NCBI RefSeq assembly: GCF_018736145.1
Contig: NZ_CP059997.1
Coordinates: 7,997,501-8,061,500 of the forward strand
Direction of reading: 5' to 3'
Origin: Amycolatopsis sp. CA-230715
GTDB taxonomy: Bacteria; Actinomycetota; Actinomycetes; Mycobacteriales; Pseudonocardiaceae
DNA: 64,000 nucleotides
Positions 24,997-33,629 of the stretch are shown piece after piece; within the stretch, counting starts at the first letter, position 1, and each line of letters starts with the position of its first letter. The position numbers and the translations under genes are program-made. Below the pieces are notes generated by a model. That model was not told the DNA's origin and searched no databases. It saw only the letters and a list, made by a program, of their open reading frames with translations.

Positions 24997-26172
24997 TCAT
25001 CGACAAACACGACTCAACACATCAACAGCCCGCCCCCAACGCCGCTCCTCGATCCCAGCCCGAGCCGTGATCCGAAGCCGCGAAACCCCATCCGGAACGG
25101 AAGGCGGCCGAAAACACCCCACACGAACACCACCATCGAGCGCGTCAGCCTGCGCAGCCAACGCAGCCCGCGGCGAAGGCATCGGCACCGACAACACCGC
25201 ACCCGCCGAAGACGGCACCCCGAGCCGAGCCGCGAGTTCTTCGTTGCGCCGATGAACCTGCGGCGGCAACTCGGGATGGGCACGCAGCAGCCGCAGCGCG
25301 GACAACGCCCCGGCGGTAGGGGCGGGCGCCAGCCCGGTGTCGAAGATGAACGGACGAGCCCGATTGACAAGGTGATCGATCACCTCGGCGGACCCGAGCA
25401 CCGCGCCGCCCATCGCGCCGAGCGATTTCGACAAGGTCGCGGTCATGACCAGGTTCGGGTGGCGGGCGAGGCCGTGTTCGTGCACCAGGCCGCGCCCGCC
25501 TTCGCCCGCCACGCCGAGCCCGTGCGCCTCGTCGACGAGGAGCAGTGCATCGTGCTCGGCGCACACGTCCGCCAGTTCAGGCAGCGGGGCGGCGTCGCCG
25601 AGTACCGAGAAGATCGACTCGGTGAGCACGATCGCGCGGCGCCCGCCTGCCGCGGCGAGCGCGTTCTTGACCGCGATGACGTCGTTGTGGCCGACGACCT
25701 CGACCGAGGCCCTGCTCAGCCGTGCGCCGTCGATCAACGAGGCGTGGACGTGCGCGTCGGAGACGATCAGCGACTGCTTGTCCAGCAGCGCGCTCACTGC
25801 GGAGAGGTTCGCTTGATACCCGGTCGAAAACACCAGTGCCGCCTCGTGACCGGTGAACTCCGCGAGCTCGGATTCCAGGTCGGCGTGCAGCGTGGTGGTG
25901 CCGGTGACCAGCCGGGACGCACCCGCACCCGGCCCCCAGGCAAGTGCGGCGTCCGCGGCTGCCCGCCGGGGCAGGGGATGGGTGCTCAGCCCGAGGTAGT
26001 CGTTGCCCGCGAGGTCGATGACGTCCTCGCCGACCGTGCGGGGCCGCAGCACGCGCTGCAACCCGGCCGCTTCGCGTGCCACCCGCTGCTCCGCGAACCA
26101 GTTCGCCCAAGCCCCGACGTTCCCCTGTGGACGGATTCGGGTTTCCTGACAGGGCCCCGTTTTTCGGTCCAC
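24997..26172 (-). CDS. bioF: 8-amino-7-oxononanoate synthase (BioF)
   Basis: A 391-aa PLP-dependent enzyme of the alpha-oxoamine synthase family, which condenses pimeloyl-ACP or -CoA with L-alanine in biotin synthesis. Key features are AGNDYLGLSTHP, ASRLVTGTTTLHADLESELA, the cofactor aspartate in LLVDEAHGLGV and the Schiff-base lysine in TATLSKSLGAMGG. KBL or ALA synthase are alternatives, but the biotin-type operators upstream support BioF. The start is the GTG at 26172; no better start lies before the conserved AWANWFAEQR. No bioA or bioD follows in the window. The last 80 or so codons use T-ending codons far more than the rest of the gene. Confidence 0.88.
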   Translation of the reverse strand: MDRKTGPCQETRIRPQGNVGAWANWFAEQRVAREAAGLQRVLRPRTVGEDVIDLAGNDYLGLSTHPLPRRAAADAALAWGPGAGASRLVTGTTTLHADLESELAEFTGHEAALVFSTGYQANLSAVSALLDKQSLIVSDAHVHASLIDGARLSRASVEVVGHNDVIAVKNALAAAGGRRAIVLTESIFSVLGDAAPLPELADVCAEHDALLLVDEAHGLGVAGEGGRGLVHEHGLARHPNLVMTATLSKSLGAMGGAVLGSAEVIDHLVNRARPFIFDTGLAPAPTAGALSALRLLRAHPELPPQVHRRNEELAARLGVPSSAGAVLSVPMPSPRAALAAQADALDGGVRVGCFRPPSVPDGVSRLRITARAGIEERRWGRAVDVLSRVCR

Positions 26173-26197
26173 CGACGGTCTCCTCGCCTGCTACACC

Positions 26198-26227
26198 TGA
26201 ACACTGTTCACCTGAACGACGTTCAGG
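26198..26227. promoter_or_regulatory. Tandem BioQ-type operators
   Basis: Two adjacent dyads 26-55 bp upstream of bioF: TGAAC-ACT-GTTCA (26198-26210) and CCTGAAC-GAC-GTTCAGG (26211-26227). The TGAAC-N3-GTTCA pattern agrees with the binding sites reported for BioQ, the TetR-type biotin regulator of actinobacteria. No bioQ gene is in the window. Two contiguous sites suggest cooperative repression when biotin is sufficient. Confidence 0.65.
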
Positions 26228-26275
26228 ATAAACCCGCCGGAACAGTCCGTCAACGGCAACGTGCGCCACTCCGCG

Positions 26276-26713
26276 TCACGGGGCCTCGCCGGGCTCCCGC
26301 TTCGTCAGCGCGTCCAGTAGGAGGCGCGTGTCGCGTGCGTAGTCGGCGTAGGAAACGCCACTGCGCAGCACCAGATCGCGGAACCGCCCTTCGAGGGACG
26401 CCCGGCATCGCGCGGCCATTCGCTTGCCCGCCGCCGTGAGGGTCAACCGCCGCCGATTTCCCCCTGCCGGGTCCGGTTTCGCGTCGAGCAGCCCCATTTC
26501 GGCGAGCACGCCGGTCATTCGGCTCGCCGACGGTTCCGACACGCCCAGCTCCTCGGCCACCGCTCGCTGCGTGGCGGCGCCGAGCCGGTCCACGATCAGC
26601 AAGGTCCGGAAGCGGCGGTATGAGAGGCCGTGCTCGGCCTGCAGGATGCGGTCGGCCGATCGGTCGAGGCGTGCGGTCAGCGCGTGGAGGTCGAAGCTCA
26701 AATCCGGTGGCAC
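26276..26713 (-). CDS. MarR-family transcriptional regulator
   Basis: A 145-aa winged-helix protein: LSYRRFRTLLIVDRLGAATQRAVAEELGVSEPSASRMTGVLAEMGLL gives the recognition helix, and the wing follows in GGNRRRLTLTAAGKRM. MarR proteins usually repress their own and a neighbouring gene until a small molecule binds. It is divergent from a membrane-protein gene; the dyad TGCTAA-C-TTAGCA in the 63-bp gap is the expected operator. The end of the gene lies 49 bp from the bioF operator region, with no sign of functional linkage to biotin. Confidence 0.88.
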   Translation of the reverse strand: MPPDLSFDLHALTARLDRSADRILQAEHGLSYRRFRTLLIVDRLGAATQRAVAEELGVSEPSASRMTGVLAEMGLLDAKPDPAGGNRRRLTLTAAGKRMAARCRASLEGRFRDLVLRSGVSYADYARDTRLLLDALTKREPGEAP

Positions 26714-26728
26714 ACCTGGATATTAACA

Positions 26729-26741
26729 TGCTAACTTAGCA
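26729..26741. promoter_or_regulatory. MarR-type operator
   Basis: TGCTAA-C-TTAGCA, a perfect 13-bp dyad with one central base, inside the divergent gap between the marR gene and the membrane-protein gene. TTAAC just upstream and AAGGTAAGTA downstream extend the AT-rich island. Size and placement suit a MarR dimer, which would control both genes. Confidence 0.6.
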
Positions 26742-26776
26742 AGGTAAGTACCTGCTGGCCGGGAAAGGTGCAGCAC

Positions 26777-27283
26777 ATGGTCCATGTCACTCTGCTCGTG
26801 GTCCACATAGTCACCGGGACGATCGGCCTGCTGCTCGGCCCGCTGGCGATGCGCCAGGACACCCGGCGCTTCGCTTCGGCCCAGCGCGGCACGGGTGTCC
26901 TCAGCGCCTGGTACCGCCCGGTGGTCCTCCTCGTCTGTCTCTCCGCGACGGGGCTGGTGGTCGAACGCCGCGGCGACCTGTGGTGGTTGGTGCCCGTCTC
27001 CGCGCTGACCTACGGCCTGGCCGTGCTCGCCAAGCTCTCGGCGCGCCAGCGGTGGCGCGGGTGGACTCACGGTTACGTGCACGGTCAGGGCGGGTCCTAC
27101 CTCGCACTCGTCACCGCGCTGATCGTGGTCGCGCTGGTCGTCGACGGACCGGTCGCCGGTCCCGCCGAGCTGGTCCCGTGGCTCGCGCCGACGGCGATCG
27201 GCGTCGTTCTCATCGAAGTGTGGCGCCGCCGATTGAGCGGCACCCTGCCAGCCGGTGCCGACCGCGAAGGAGCGTCTACATAG
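26777..27283 (+). CDS. Integral membrane protein (DUF2306-like)
   Basis: A 168-aa protein with four or five hydrophobic segments (VTLLVVHIVTGTIGLLLGPLAM, PVVLLVCLSATGLVV, WWLVPVSALTYGLAVLA, YLALVTALIVVALVV, LVPWLAPTAIGVVLIEVW). The histidines in VVHIVTG and THGYVHGQGG recall the DUF2306 family, but I cannot confirm this by eye. It is preceded by GGGAAAGG at a good distance from the ATG and is divergently transcribed from a MarR gene, so it is probably induced by a chemical signal. Confidence 0.65.
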   Translation: MVHVTLLVVHIVTGTIGLLLGPLAMRQDTRRFASAQRGTGVLSAWYRPVVLLVCLSATGLVVERRGDLWWLVPVSALTYGLAVLAKLSARQRWRGWTHGYVHGQGGSYLALVTALIVVALVVDGPVAGPAELVPWLAPTAIGVVLIEVWRRRLSGTLPAGADREGAST

Positions 27284-27327
27284 GACGCTCAAAGGGTCAG
27301 GACTCGTCTACTGTGGACGGGTGACAG

Positions 27328-28179
27328 CTAGGGCTTGCGCGCGACGACCCCGGCGATGCAGCGCTCGACCTTGTTGAGCGGGTTGAGCTTCGGGCCGTCC
27401 GGCCACCAGTAGTCGCACAGCTGGAGCTTCGGCTCCTCGCCGGGGGCGGGCGGCATGATCTCCAGGCCGTCGATGAACTCGAGGAGCTGCTGTTCGGTCC
27501 GGAACATCCCCGAGCCCATGGGGCTGTGCACGAACAGCTCTTCCATCTTCCTGGCCAGGCCGCTGAGCTCGTCGGTCTCCGGGTCGAAGAAGTGGGCGAT
27601 GACGACGAAGGAACCGCTGGGCAGCGCGGCGATGTACTCGCGCATGAGATCGGCGCCGTTGTCCGCCGTGTAGTGGTGCAGGGTGCCGACCTGGAGCAGT
27701 GCCAGCGGCTGGGTGAAGTCGATGTACTGGCGGACCGTCTCGTTGGCCAGCACCTGCGCGGGCTGGAAGATGTCCTCGGAGACGAAGTGGGTGTTCGGGT
27801 TCTCCTCGAGGATCGCGCGGCCGTGCGCGAGGACCACGGGGTCGTTGTCTACGTAGACCACCTGGGTGTCGGGGTCGACCCGCTGCGCGATCTGGTGGGT
27901 GTTCTCCGCGGTGGGTAGGCCGGAGCCGCAGTCGAGGAACTGCTTGATCTTCGCCTGCTGGGCGAGGAAGCGGACGGCCCTGGTCAGGAAGTTGCGGTTG
28001 GACCAGGCGAGGTCGCGGACCTCGGGTGCCTTCGTGGCGACTTGGCGCAGGACCTCGCGGTCGATCTCGTAGTTGTCCTTGCCGCCGAGTGCGGCGTCGT
28101 AGACGCGCGCGATGCTGGCGCGGGTGGGATCCACGCCGACCGGGACCGAACTCGGCGCCAGGTACTCGGACTGCGTCAT
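27328..28179 (-). CDS. SAM-dependent methyltransferase of the DUF574 family
   Basis: A 283-aa protein of the S-adenosyl methyltransferase family PF04672/DUF574, which is expanded in Streptomyces and relatives. Typical features are VGVDPTRASIARVYDAALGGKDNYEIDRE at the start, the SAM-site motif FLDCGSGLPT, VVYVDNDPVVLAHGRA and a C-terminal WWPDGP. Members are abundant beside regulatory genes, but their substrates are unknown. It stands alone, divergent from the quinone-reductase-like gene, with a 141-bp gap between them. Confidence 0.93.
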   Translation of the reverse strand: MTQSEYLAPSSVPVGVDPTRASIARVYDAALGGKDNYEIDREVLRQVATKAPEVRDLAWSNRNFLTRAVRFLAQQAKIKQFLDCGSGLPTAENTHQIAQRVDPDTQVVYVDNDPVVLAHGRAILEENPNTHFVSEDIFQPAQVLANETVRQYIDFTQPLALLQVGTLHHYTADNGADLMREYIAALPSGSFVVIAHFFDPETDELSGLARKMEELFVHSPMGSGMFRTEQQLLEFIDGLEIMPPAPGEEPKLQLCDYWWPDGPKLNPLNKVERCIAGVVARKP

Positions 28180-28320
28180 CTCACCCTCGCAAACGGCCGT
28201 TGACCCGCTGGTCTCGCCAGAGTAGTGGCTCGGGTACGCGTAGTAAACTCAGGGGTTGGCCCGTTCGGGAAGATCGTTCCGGCGCGGAATTTCACCTCCG
28301 TGCCGGCCGTTGGACCGTGC

Positions 28321-29265
28321 GTGAAAGCCATCGGTGTCTTCGACTTCGGCGGCCCGGAAGCGCTGCGGGTGCTCGACCTGCCCGAACCGCAGGCCGGTCC
28401 CGGTGAGGTCCGCATCCGCGTGCACGCCGCCGCGGTGAACCCGACCGACGTGCTGCTGCGCACCGGCGGCCACGCCGTCCGCATGCCGGGGCGCGAGCCC
28501 CCGTTCGTGCCCGGTATGGACGCGGCTGGCGTGATCGACCAGGTGGGGCCGGGGGCCGGTGATCGGCTCGCGGTGGGGCAGCGGGTCGTCGCCATGGTGC
28601 TGTTCACCGGCCCGCGCGGGGGAGCCTATGCGGAGCGGATCGTCGTGCCCGCGGCGTCCGTGGTGCCCGCGCCGGAGGGTGCGGATCTCGCCGCGGCTTC
28701 GACGCTGCTCATGAACGCGCTGACCGCGCGCGTCGGCCTGGACGCGCTGGCGGTGCCGCGCGGCGGGGTCGTCGCGGTGACCGGCGCGGCGGGCGCCGTC
28801 GGTGGTTACGCGGTCGAGCTGGCCAAGGCCGACGGGCTGACCGTGCTCGCCGACGCCGCCCCGCACGACGTCGACCTGGTACGGGGTTTCGGCGCCGACC
28901 ACGTCGTGGAGCGGGGTTCCGCGGTCGCCGAACGGATCCGCGAGCTGGTTCCCGGCGGCGTCCCCGGTCTGGTGGACGGCTCACTGCAGACGGCAGACGT
29001 GGTGCCCGCGGTCGCCGACGGCGGCGCGGTCGCCGAGTTCCGGGGCTGGGCCGGTCCCGCCGAACGCGGCGTCCGGGTGCACCCGGTGATGGTGCGCGAT
29101 GCCATGGAGGACACCGGGAAGCTGGACGCGTTGCGGCGCCAGGCCGAGGACGGCGCGCTCACGCTGCGCGTCGCCAAGGTGCTCCCCGCCGACGAAGCAC
29201 CCGAGGCGCACCGCCTGCTGGAGGCCGGCGGCCTGCGCGGGCGGCTGGTGCTGGACTTCTCCTGA
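28321..29265 (+). CDS. Zinc-less quinone oxidoreductase-like protein (MDR family)
   Basis: A 314-aa medium-chain reductase. The N-terminal GroES-like part has GPGEVRIRVHAAAVNPTDVLLR and PFVPGMDAAGVIDQVG; the Rossmann motif is VTGAAGAVGGYAVELAK. The zinc-ligand cysteines of alcohol dehydrogenases are absent, as in NADPH:quinone reductases and enoyl reductases. GTG at 28321 gives the normal start VKAIGVFDFG. No partner gene identifies the substrate. Confidence 0.88.
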   Translation: MKAIGVFDFGGPEALRVLDLPEPQAGPGEVRIRVHAAAVNPTDVLLRTGGHAVRMPGREPPFVPGMDAAGVIDQVGPGAGDRLAVGQRVVAMVLFTGPRGGAYAERIVVPAASVVPAPEGADLAAASTLLMNALTARVGLDALAVPRGGVVAVTGAAGAVGGYAVELAKADGLTVLADAAPHDVDLVRGFGADHVVERGSAVAERIRELVPGGVPGLVDGSLQTADVVPAVADGGAVAEFRGWAGPAERGVRVHPVMVRDAMEDTGKLDALRRQAEDGALTLRVAKVLPADEAPEAHRLLEAGGLRGRLVLDFS

Positions 29266-29328
29266 CCCGGTTGTCCGGAAGCGGCCATCACACCGAGGAA
29301 GTCCGCTTCCCGGGGGAGTGTTGGCGGC

Positions 29329-30765
29329 ATGACCTATGTCGTGATCTTCCAGGACGGGCGGCTGGCCGAAGCGGTCGCGGCGACGTTGCGGACCGCGTTG
29401 TTCCGCGACGGCCGCGACGACGTGGTGCTGGTGCCCGCGCTCCGGGGCGCGGACTTCCTCGAAGCCGAACGGCGGCGTGGCGAGTTTTCCCAGGCGACCG
29501 TGATCGCCCGCGAGGGAGAAGGAGCCGACCGGCTCGGCCGGCCGGGATTCCTCGCGGTGCGCCCGTCCCGGCGCGGTCCGTCCACTCGCGACGGTGGGAC
29601 CGTCCGGATCCCGGCGGACACAGTGGACGATCTGGTGCGGGGGATAGTCGCCTACCACCTCGTTCCCGTGCCGATCGGAAAGCGCCGTCGTACGGCCTTC
29701 TCGCTCGGCGGTGTGCTCGCCATCGGTAGCTGCCTGGCCGTTGTGCCGTCCCAAGCGGCCGCCGCGGAACCCGTGCACGAGGCCACACCACCACCGGCAG
29801 CGGTGCCGCTGTGCGTCAACGAACCCACCGCCGACCCGTGTTTCGGGTACTCGCCGGAAGAACCCGAGGCCGAGCCGCTGACGCCGGTGCGGCCGTCGCC
29901 CGCGCCGCCGGTCGATCCGTTCTTCCCCAGGAAGCAGTACGAGGACCTGAAGGAGGCCAACGCGGTGGCCAAGGGGATGGCCGGGGCCATCGGCCGTGTC
30001 GTCCTCGGCTACAGCGACGGGGCAGGCGCCTACGAGAAGGCCGAAGACGTCGCAAAACGCATCATGGTGGCGGGGTGCGCGGTGTGGAAGCCCGCGTGCT
30101 TGGGGGTGGAGGCCGTGCCGCCCGCGGTCGGCTGGGCGGCGGGTGCCGGTTCGGCCGCCGCGACGATCTTCCCCGAGTACGTGGCAGAGCTGCGCAAGAA
30201 GATCGAAGAAAAATGGGAAGAGGTCAAGAAGAACGCGCAGCGACCGGTGGTCGTGCCCCCGGGAGGCTACTGCAACGGGCCACCCGGTCCGTGCGAACGG
30301 CCGAAGAAGAAGCAGGAAGAAACGACCACGGTGACTCCGTCCAGCGACGTCACCAAGACCGTGCCCACGCGACCGCAAGCGCCGAAGCGGAAACCGGCTC
30401 CCGTCCTCACCGCGCCGTCGGTTCCGGTCCAGCAGCCTGCCGCGGTCCCTGTCGCGCCCGCGCCGTCCACTCCGGACCCGATTCCCCTCCCGTCCTACCA
30501 GGATCCGATGCCGAACCCCGTCCCGGCACCGGCGCCGTCGGCAGCCGCGCAAGCGCCCACCTATTCGTCGAACGGCCCGACGCCGTACGTTCCCAGCGGT
30601 GGCGGCTACCAGCCGCCCGACTACGGCCAGCCCGCGCAGACCGGGGGCAACGGACCCGGCTGGGGTGATGCGGGCGTGCCGCCGGACCGGCCGGGTGAGA
30701 CGGTCGAGGTGAAGCCGTACCCGAAGCAGCGGCCGAGCGCTCCGGGCTACGACCCGCTCGCCTGA
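29329..30765 (+). CDS. Proline-rich membrane-anchored protein of unknown function
   Basis: A 478-aa protein I do not recognise. Residues 1-115 form a small globular domain (MTYVVIFQDGRLAEAVAATL...). A basic patch GKRRR precedes one hydrophobic segment (about 124-147, FSLGGVLAIGSCLAVVPSQA). A Cys-containing region follows (VPLCVNEPTADPCFGYSPEE; AGCAVWKPACLGVEA; YCNGPPGPCERP), and the last 150 residues are very rich in Pro, Ser, Thr and Gly, as in cell-wall-spanning regions. The layout suggests a cytosolic domain, a membrane anchor and a long exported tail. Six Cys residues outside would allow three disulfides. Confidence 0.6.
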   Translation: MTYVVIFQDGRLAEAVAATLRTALFRDGRDDVVLVPALRGADFLEAERRRGEFSQATVIAREGEGADRLGRPGFLAVRPSRRGPSTRDGGTVRIPADTVDDLVRGIVAYHLVPVPIGKRRRTAFSLGGVLAIGSCLAVVPSQAAAAEPVHEATPPPAAVPLCVNEPTADPCFGYSPEEPEAEPLTPVRPSPAPPVDPFFPRKQYEDLKEANAVAKGMAGAIGRVVLGYSDGAGAYEKAEDVAKRIMVAGCAVWKPACLGVEAVPPAVGWAAGAGSAAATIFPEYVAELRKKIEEKWEEVKKNAQRPVVVPPGGYCNGPPGPCERPKKKQEETTTVTPSSDVTKTVPTRPQAPKRKPAPVLTAPSVPVQQPAAVPVAPAPSTPDPIPLPSYQDPMPNPVPAPAPSAAAQAPTYSSNGPTPYVPSGGGYQPPDYGQPAQTGGNGPGWGDAGVPPDRPGETVEVKPYPKQRPSAPGYDPLA

Positions 30766-30801
30766 CCGTGGTCCGCGCCGCGCAGCGGGGAGTGGGAGTA
30801 G

Positions 30802-30930
30802 ATGGACGAGGAGCGCGACGAAATGATGGACATGGTGTTCTCCCGTACGGTCGCGGACGTGCCGAAACGGTCCGATGTGGACATCCGAAGAACGGGCGCT
30901 GGCCTCGCGCGGAGACGTGCCTGGTACTAG
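30802..30930 (+). CDS. Possible small protein (42 aa)
   Basis: An ATG-started frame (MDEERDEMMDMVFSRTVADV...) with a purine-rich GGGGAGTGGGAG about 7 bp before it, ending in a TAG at 30928-30930. The acidic start and arginine-rich end are unlike shadow frames nearby. It follows the proline-rich gene by 36 bp and could be co-transcribed. I know no homologue; the call is tentative. Confidence 0.3.
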   Translation: MDEERDEMMDMVFSRTVADVPKRSDVDIRRTGAGLARRRAWY

Positions 30931-31129
30931 GAACCAGAGGCGAACGAGGCCGAGGACCCGTGGGGCAGGGGACGACTTCGCCCTGGACTGTTCTCGTGCA
31001 CTGGGTCCCCACCTCCGCCCTTCGCTCGGTTCGTGCTGTCCCGGGGAGGGAAAACCCTTTCGCGGCAAGAAACCACGCACGTCGCCGGGACCGGTCCGTG
31101 TGCACCCAGTAGACCCTCCTGTGCGCTTA

Positions 31130-31161
31130 CTGTCAAGTACTTGTGCAAGTGTTGTAGACAG
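31130..31161. promoter_or_regulatory. Nested dyads upstream of the ClC gene
   Basis: Within the 362-bp gap 30931-31292, a 32-bp stretch holds nested symmetry: outer arms CTGTC (31130-31134) and GACAG (31157-31161), the perfect palindrome CAAGTACTTG (31134-31143) and the overlapping dyad ACTTG-TG-CAAGT (31139-31150). It is the most AT-rich part of the gap and probably a regulator site or promoter region. The rest of the gap shows no gene. Confidence 0.45.
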
Positions 31162-31292
31162 CATTGGGGCGTGGCGTCCTCGCGGGGCCGTGTCCGGTTT
31201 CGCGCCGGGGGTGGGGTCGTGGTCCACTTCGGACGACGGAATCGCGGACGGCGTTCGTCTACCAGGGAGGAGCCGCGGGTGGGTGCGGACTC

Positions 31293-32550
31293 GTGAGCCG
31301 GTGGCATCGCCTCGGCGAACCCGATCGCGCTGCCCGGCTCCCGGTGCGGTTCGTGGTGGTCACCGTCCTGATCGGACTCGGTGCGGGTGCCGGTGGGGCG
31401 GGGCTGGCGTTGCTGCTGCACGTGGTGCAGCACCTCGCTTACGGGTACGCCGAGGGTTCGTTCACCGCCGGCGTGAGCGCGGCTTCGTGGTCGCGGCGGG
31501 TCGTGGTGATGGTGATCGCCGGGGTGCTCGCGGGGTTCGGGTGGTGGGCGGTGCGCCGGTTCGGGCGTCCGCTGGTGAGCATCGCGGCCGCGGTGCGCGG
31601 CGAGGATCACCGGATGCCGGTGCTGGCCACGACCTGGCACGCGTTGCTGCAGATCGTCACGGTCGCGCTGGGGTCGCCGCTGGGCAGGGAGGTGGCTCCC
31701 CGGGAGATCGGGGCGATGCTCGCGGGACGGATCGCCCACCGCGCGGGGCTCACGCCGCACCAGTGCCGGGTGCTGGTGGCCTGCGGTGCCGGGGCGGGGC
31801 TTGCCGCGGTCTACGACGTCCCGCTCGGGGGCGCGGTGTTCACGCTGGAGGTCCTGCTCGGCACGTGGTCGGTTTCCGCCGTGGTGCCCGCGATCCTGAC
31901 AGCCGCGCTGGCGACCACGGTCTCGCTGGTGTGGCTGCCCGACACGGTGCAGTACCAGCTGCCCGATCTGTCGACTGGTCCCTGGCTGACCGTCTGGGCG
32001 TTGCTCGCGGGGCCGGTCGTCGGGCTGGCGGGGCACGGTTTCTCCCGTGCCGCGGCCGTCGCGCGGGAGAACGCTCCGCGCGGGCGGGCGTTGCTGCTGA
32101 CCGCTCCGCTGGTGTTCGCGGTCGCGGGCGCGCTGTCGATCGGGTTCCCCCCAGTTGCTCGGCAACGGGAAGGGCCCGGCGCAGCTGGCGTTCGACAGCA
32201 GGCCGGGGCTCGTCCTCGCCGGGATCCTGCTCGTGCTGCGCGTGGTGGTGGTTCTGCTGTGCTTGCGCGGCGGCGCCGAAGGCGGGTTGCTCACCCCGTC
32301 ACTGGCCAACGGGGCGCTGCTGGGGACGCTGCTCGGCGCGCTGTGGCCCGGTGTCGCGATCGGATCGTGTGCCGTGGTCGGTGCCGCCGCCTTCCTCGCG
32401 ACCGCGCAGCGGATGCCGATCACCGCGGTCGTGCTGATTCTCGAATTCACCGGCGCACCACACGGTTTGCTCGTCCCGATCCTGATCGCGGTGGCCGGTG
32501 CGGCGGGCACGCAGCGAGTACTGACCGGGCCCGCGGTCAGAGACCGATGA
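31293..32550 (+). pseudogene. ClC-type chloride channel/transporter gene with a frameshift
   Basis: Two adjoining frames together encode one ClC-family protein of about 418 aa. The first part, from GTG 31293 (VSRWHRLGEPDR), contains LGSPLGREVAPREIGAMLAG, the counterpart of the family's GREGP selectivity loop, and GAGAGLAAVYDVPLGGAVFTLE. At 32147-32152 a run of six Cs shifts the frame: five Cs would give GFPQLLGNGKGPAQLAF, as expected for the family. The remainder, in the second frame, has GGAEGGLLTPSLANGALLG and AAFLATAQRMPITAVVLILE. The sequence therefore shows a single-base insertion; it may be a real inactivation, slippage variation or a sequencing error. The 3' end overlaps the convergent yeiH-type gene by 14 bp. 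Confidence 0.8.
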
Positions 32551-33622
32551 CGCGCGACGCGATCAGGACCTCGGCCAGCGCGGTGACGGTGACGACCGCC
32601 AGTGCCAGCGCGCCGACGAGGAACGGGCGGAACCCGCTCTGCCGCATGCGCCGCAGGTCGAAGTTGAGCCCGACCCCGGCGAAGGTCAGCAGGAAGGCCC
32701 ATTTGGACAGGTTGCCGAGGCTGGTCACGTCGACCTTGGTGAACGCGCCCGCGGTGGCGAGCGCCGACACCGCGAGGAAACCGAGGACGAACTTCGGGAA
32801 CTTCTCCCAGACGAACGCGGCCTTCGGCAGGAATCCCTTCCCGACCGCGGTGGCCTGGCCGCGCGTGGCCCAGTAAGACGCGAAGCCGAGTACCACGAAT
32901 CCGATCAACGCGTTGCGGATGCTCTTCACCAGTACCGCCACGTCCTGCGCCTGCGGTGAGTACAGCCCGCCCGCGGCGGTGGTCTCCGCGGTGTTGTCCA
33001 CCGCGAGCCCGGCCCAGTAGCCGTATTCCTGGTCGGACAGGCCGAGGCCGTGCCCGATCAGCGGGAAGGTGAACAGGGCGATCGCGCCCAGCGCGAGGAT
33101 CGCCGCGATCGCGTACCCGGAGTCCTCCTCGTCCGCGTCGATCGCGCCACGGCCGGCGATGATCGCCGAGACGCCGCAGATCGCGGTGCCGATCGCCAGG
33201 AGCGAGGCGAGTTTTCCGCCCAGCTTCAACCACTTCGCGAGCAGCAGCACCACGGTGGTGGCGATCGAGACGTCGATCAGCACGAGCACGAGCCCGGTGC
33301 CGCCGAGCTTGACGACGTCGCCGAGCACGAAGCGCGCGCCGAGCAGCACGATGCCGGATTTCAGCCAGAACTCGTAGGTGCCGACGCCCGCCCGGAAGAT
33401 CCGGGGGACGCCGACGGTGTTGCTGATGAGCGCGCCGAGCAGGATCGCCCACAGCACGTACTCGATGTCCGGGAGCTTGGTGCCGGTCGCCTTGCCGAGC
33501 GCGAGCAACCCGGCCTCGGCATACTTGCCGAACAAGCCGATGGCCACCAGCAGCACCAGGCCGGGCACCAGTGACAGCGCCCGCCGAGGAAGGCGGGACG
33601 GGGGCGCGGTGATCGCCGACAT
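32537..33622 (-). CDS. YeiH/UPF0324-type membrane protein (putative sulfate exporter family)
   Basis: A 361-aa integral membrane protein with about ten hydrophobic segments. LPDIEYVLWAILLGALISNT, FWLKSGIVLLGARF, AIGTAICGVSAIIA and VLGFASYWA-like stretches are those of the Cons_hypoth698/YeiH family, whose transport function is only predicted. It begins 7 bp after a 35-codon membrane peptide gene on the same strand. ATG 33622 is chosen because the longer frame would swallow that gene. No LysR-type yeiE partner is next to it. Confidence 0.88.
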   Translation of the reverse strand: MSAITAPPSRLPRRALSLVPGLVLLVAIGLFGKYAEAGLLALGKATGTKLPDIEYVLWAILLGALISNTVGVPRIFRAGVGTYEFWLKSGIVLLGARFVLGDVVKLGGTGLVLVLIDVSIATTVVLLLAKWLKLGGKLASLLAIGTAICGVSAIIAGRGAIDADEEDSGYAIAAILALGAIALFTFPLIGHGLGLSDQEYGYWAGLAVDNTAETTAAGGLYSPQAQDVAVLVKSIRNALIGFVVLGFASYWATRGQATAVGKGFLPKAAFVWEKFPKFVLGFLAVSALATAGAFTKVDVTSLGNLSKWAFLLTFAGVGLNFDLRRMRQSGFRPFLVGALALAVVTVTALAEVLIASRVIGL

Positions 33623-33629
33623 GGTCACC

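Noticed and set aside
28981..31227. A 748-codon minus-strand frame
   Set aside because: It is antisense to the quinone-reductase-like and proline-rich genes; composition is that of a GC shadow frame and no motif is present.
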